Of a stretch of 26,542 nucleotides of DNA, positions 24,601 to 26,542 are shown in pieces; position 1 is the first letter of the stretch; each line of letters opens with the position of its first letter. The notes below the pieces were generated by a model. It ran no database searches. It saw only the letters and a list, made by a program, of their open reading frames with translations, and was not told the DNA's origin. The stretch is from Paulinella micropora (taxonomy: Eukaryota > Cercozoa > Imbricatea > Euglyphida): NCBI GenBank assembly GCA_009731375.1, contig BJOX01000047.1, positions 821,504 to 848,045 of the forward strand, written 5' to 3'. Position numbers and translations under genes: made by a program.

Positions 24601-24730
24601 TGTAATCGTGTGTTTTAAACTCTCGCCTCTTCGCTTCCCTTGTCTTAACCTCGCGGAGATTTGCCCTAGCTTGAAGAAGTTGGACATATTGCTTGTTTGG
24701 TCTAGGTGGTAGGGGTGGCTTGTATGACAT
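21647..24730 (-). CDS. POLB: Protein-primed family B DNA polymerase, broken only by assembly gaps
   Basis: It replicates the element from its ends. From ATG 24730 there is a long N-terminal region (about 330 residues) with a C-x2-C...H-x-C cluster (CEDCLRPYLNKHKC). The 3'-5' exonuclease follows: Exo I Asp341/Glu343 in HYDLETF, Exo II Asp421 in NGANFDHYF, Exo III Asp509 in YLKNDVMGL. Polymerase motif A is DVVSLYP (Asp609), motif B is LFMNSLYGK, and motif C is YTDTDS (aspartates at 22168 and 22162). The gene appears as three frames. The first break is the 10-N gap at 22864, flanked by 40-bp near-duplicate contig ends. The second is the 10-N gap at 22402, after which an open frame resumes at the gap edge. 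I therefore read it as one intact gene, not a pseudogene. Confidence 0.93.
22402..22411. other. 10-N assembly gap in PolB
   Basis: The frames on the two sides differ, so the true gap size is not 10. The lower-coordinate side is open right up to the gap, with FWNSNQITDIVKF, and leads without a stop into motif C. Confidence 0.95.
22824..22913. other. Unmerged contig overlap around a 10-N gap in PolB
   Basis: A 40-bp sequence (caacatcgcggttgg to gcatcc) occurs at 22824-22863 and again at 22874-22913 with one difference (ggatata/ggataca), with Ns between. Treating it as one copy removes 50 bp and restores the PolB frame through motif A. The single difference may mark two alleles or two element copies. 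Confidence 0.9.
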
Positions 24731-24731
24731 T

Positions 24732-24738
24732 GTATATT
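24732..24738 (-). promoter_or_regulatory. AATATAC box of PolB
   Basis: aatatac on the minus strand, 1 bp before ATG 24730. Confidence 0.45.
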
Positions 24739-24890
24739 GTGGAATAGATTTTTTAGTTTGGTATTAATCCCAATGATTTATATTATACTTGTGGTATTTG
24801 TTTAGATGATAATTATATTAATGGTAAAAAAATTTTATTGGGAAAAAATAATTAATTGTAAGGGTAATTAGTTTTACCGTATTTCAACTT

Positions 24891-25127
24891 CTACAACACT
24901 TTCATTTTTTGTTTCTTTTTCATAGCATATCGCTCCTTCCGCCTCGCCGATATGGCTTCCTTATTCCTTTCGTAATATGAAACACCAGCCTTTCTATACA
25001 TTTCTGGGTTTTTTAAGACATATCTTCTTGAAGCCTCGTAATGAGCTTTTTTCTTTTCTTCAACAGATGTATATTTAGCAGGTCGCCCTAACTTTACACT
25101 GCCGACTGGTCCGCTTTGAGATGGCAT
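24891..25127 (-). CDS. Small basic AT-hook-like protein
   Basis: A 78-aa protein from ATG 25127. VKLGRPAKYTS contains a GRP core like an AT-hook. A helical, Arg/Lys/Tyr/Glu-rich region with repeated ASRRYVLKNPEMYRK and YYERNKEAISARRKERY follows. Small proteins of this type (GRP-x-KY then basic helix) are common hypothetical ORFs in giant viruses and phages. A minor-groove DNA-binding role is inferred. It lies between HIRAN and PolB, same strand, 160 bp upstream of the PolB start. The gap between holds no further gene. Confidence 0.68.
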   Translation of the reverse strand: MPSQSGPVGSVKLGRPAKYTSVEEKKKAHYEASRRYVLKNPEMYRKAGVSYYERNKEAISARRKERYAMKKKQKMKVL

Positions 25128-25198
25128 ATTTCACCAAAACCAAAACTGTTATATAATAATAATCATAATTATATAAATGAAAAATTAAATATTACCTC

Positions 25199-25495
25199 CT
25201 ACAACCAGATTGTAATTTCCATTCCGTAATTTTTGCCCAACCCGCCACCATATATTTTATAAGAAACTTGTTGCTTTTTTGTTATCTTTTTGGATAAAGT
25301 TTCCGCAGTGTATTTTCCTATATATCCTAACTGTTTTCCTTCTTCTGTTTCCACCCTAATAGCATTTTTATCAAATTTATTTTCTGGTTCAGGAACTATG
25401 AAAACTTTGATTAGAGGTTTGCTTTTTAGATATAACAAATTTTCCTGTCTTCCTCCAAATGATACCCCGACGACTTTTGTTGATAATGTTGGCAT
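25199..25495 (-). CDS. HIRAN-domain protein
   Basis: 98 aa from ATG 25495. The open frame continues upstream into the terminal repeat, but the internal ATG fits the domain start. Nearly the whole protein is a HIRAN domain: VVGVSFGGRQENL, then VPEPENKFDKNAIRV, then QLGYIGKYTAETL, which are its hallmark segments. HIRAN domains in HLTF/Rad5 bind 3' ends of DNA at stalled forks, and stand-alone HIRAN proteins occur in phages and bacteria. Here it lies 64 bp from the right terminal repeat. A role at element ends during replication is inferred. A poly-A/T-rich leader with aatata at 25505-25510 precedes the start. Confidence 0.9.
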   Translation of the reverse strand: MPTLSTKVVGVSFGGRQENLLYLKSKPLIKVFIVPEPENKFDKNAIRVETEEGKQLGYIGKYTAETLSKKITKKQQVSYKIYGGGLGKNYGMEITIWL

Positions 25496-25558
25496 CTTTT
25501 TTTTAATATAGTTAGAATTATATTTTTTTAAATGATAATTAATTAAATGATAAATATT

Positions 25559-25700
25559 TAATTTCCTTCTTCCTTTCTTGATTTCGTCTTGATTTCTTCT
25601 TGATTTCTTGTTTGTTGATTTTTGGCGATTTGGTCTGAAAAGGCCGTTTTTTTTACAGGCATTGTAAAAAATGACTGTAAAAAAGCGGTAATCATCTTCT
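25559..25700 (-). repeat. Right terminal inverted repeat, 142 bp
   Basis: Identical, in reverse complement, to 4236-4377. It ends ...atcatcttct on the plus strand, the complement of the AG start. Open frames through it on either strand are shadows. Confidence 0.95.
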
Positions 25701-25706
25701 TTGGAA
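25701..25706. repeat. Right target-site duplication (ttggaa)
   Basis: It matches the left duplication at five of six bases. The mismatch may be a point mutation after insertion or an assembly error. Confidence 0.75.
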
Positions 25707-25800
25707 TTTCCATGGTAGTGATGCCTCGTAAGGCATCTTGCTCCAATCACTTTTTGTTTCTACCAAGAAAAACAAGCAAGATTTTCACAAGGTCGGTTGT

Positions 25801-25846
25801 CGTCGTCGTTGTTGTTTGTTGGTTGTTGTTTGTTGTTGGTTGTTGG

Positions 25847-25892
<46 letters not shown>

Positions 25893-25937
25893 GTTTTTGT
25901 TTTTGTTGTGTTTTTGTTGTGGTGGTGGTGTTGATGG

Positions 25938-25985
<48 letters not shown>

Positions 25986-26016
25986 AGTTTGTTGTTGCTG
26001 TTGTTGTTGTTGTTGT

Positions 26017-26059
<43 letters not shown>

Positions 26060-26100
26060 CGAGTTGTTGTTGCTGTTGTTGTTATTGCTGTTGTTGTTGC

Positions 26101-26137
<37 letters not shown>

Positions 26138-26146
26138 AGTTGTCGC

Positions 26147-26178
<32 letters not shown>

Positions 26179-26235
26179 GTTGTTGTTTGTTGTTGTTGTT
26201 GTTGTTTGTTGTTGTTGTTGTTGTTGTTGTTGTTG
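25801..26235. repeat. (TTG)n trinucleotide microsatellite in the right host flank
   Basis: More than 400 bp of ttg repeats with interruptions (gttt, gctg, gtag, ggtggtgg). Frames giving poly-Val, poly-Leu, poly-Cys or, on the other strand, poly-Gln/Asn/Thr are translations of this repeat. Confidence 0.95.
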
Positions 26236-26335
26236 AGTTGGCAATTGCTGCTACTGTCGCTGCTGCTGCTATTGCTGCTGCCTAGCGCTGCTGCTTCTGT
26301 TGCTGCATTAGCAGCATCTGCTGCTACTGCTGCGC
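26236..26335. repeat. (CTG/GCT)n-rich tract
   Basis: Irregular gctgctactg repeats follow the TTG tract. No gene is seen. Confidence 0.8.
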
Positions 26336-26519
26336 CTACCAGTACTCCTACCTGCCTACCTACTTGCCAGCCTACCTAATACCTACCTATCTGCCTACCT
26401 ACCTTCCTGCCCAACCTACCTACCCGCCTACCTACGTATACCTACCCGCCCTCTTGCCTACCTGCCTGCCTACCTACCTGCCTTCCTACCTGCCTTCCTT
26501 CCTACCTGCGTACATACCA
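26336..26519. repeat. (CCTA/CCTG)n tetranucleotide tract
   Basis: cctacctacctgcc-type repeats run with small variants to the end of the window. No gene is seen. Confidence 0.9.
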
Positions 26520-26542
26520 GGGGGGGGGGGGGGGGGGGGGGG
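26520..26542. repeat. Terminal poly-G run, 23 bp
   Basis: The window ends in uninterrupted G, which probably caused the contig break. Confidence 0.9.

Larger units (their letters stand above)
4236..25700. mobile_element. Complete Polinton/Maverick-type element (polintovirus), 21,465 bp
   Basis: The ends are set by identical 142-bp terminal inverted repeats and a 6-bp near-perfect target duplication. The element encodes the Polinton hallmark set: protein-primed family B DNA polymerase, rve integrase, HerA/FtsK-like packaging ATPase, adenain-like cysteine protease, penton-like minor capsid and major capsid protein. Length and end structure match the 15-25 kb range known for the group. Accessory genes include a lipase, an S74 fibre, HIRAN, DUF3223 and ExoX-C-like proteins. 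TAA, TAG and TGA all end genes, so the standard code applies. Three genes show -1 frame changes at slippery heptamers. Three 10-N gaps lie inside at 19665, 22402 and 22864. Confidence 0.95.

Noticed and set aside
25496-25750. N-terminal extension of the HIRAN frame through the TIR, and ORFs across both TIRs
   Set aside because: The extension translates the TIR and AT-rich leader, is low complexity, and HIRAN starts at the internal ATG 25495.
25747-26379. Poly-Leu, poly-Val, poly-Cys and poly-Gln/Asn frames
   Set aside because: They arise from the (TTG)n and (CTG)n repeats. All frames stay open because the repeat lacks stops.

Overview
The window is a eukaryotic genomic scaffold carrying one complete Polinton/Maverick-type virus-like element. 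Positions 1-4235 and 25701-26542 are host DNA. They hold microsatellites, poly-G/poly-C runs, a 246-N gap and a 24-bp minisatellite, and I find no credible host gene. The host species cannot be named from this sequence.

The element runs from 4236 to 25700 (21,465 bp). It has identical 142-bp terminal inverted repeats that begin 5'-AG, flanked by a near-perfect 6-bp target duplication (ttggga/ttggaa). Identical repeats and mostly open genes suggest a recent insertion.

Layout. The left arm has a coiled-coil gene (-), a PV-repeat gene (+), the integrase (-), an FCS-type zinc-finger gene (-) and an acidic/basic charged protein (-). The central block is mostly on the plus strand: a 1266-aa fibre with a self-cleaving S74 chaperone, a small two-helix membrane protein, a Cys-rich protein, a secreted PSI-like protein (on the minus strand), a small unknown, the packaging ATPase, a pX-like basic peptide, a fusion protein ending in an adenain-like protease, penton, major capsid, a second fibre-like virion protein and a DUF3223 protein. 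The right arm has two ExoX-C-like GKYK genes (-), a class 3 lipase (+), protein-primed PolB (-), an AT-hook-like protein (-) and a HIRAN protein (-) next to the right terminal repeat.

Together the genes cover integration (integrase), self-replication from the ends (PolB, possibly helped by HIRAN), capsid assembly, packaging and maturation (capsid, penton, ATPase, protease, pX-like), and entry or egress (S74 fibre, second fibre-like protein, lipase). This argues for a virion-forming polintovirus rather than a transposon lacking capsid genes.

The most unusual observation is that three genes (integrase, ATPase and one GKYK gene) are each split by a -1 frame change. Each change falls exactly on a correctly phased X XXY YYZ slippery heptamer: T TTA AAT, G GGA AAC and A AAA AAA. 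This suggests element-wide programmed -1 ribosomal frameshifting. Sequencing or assembly error is the main alternative, because the assembly has unmerged contig ends inside PolB. A short ATATA-type box close upstream of most start codons, on both strands, looks like a shared promoter element.
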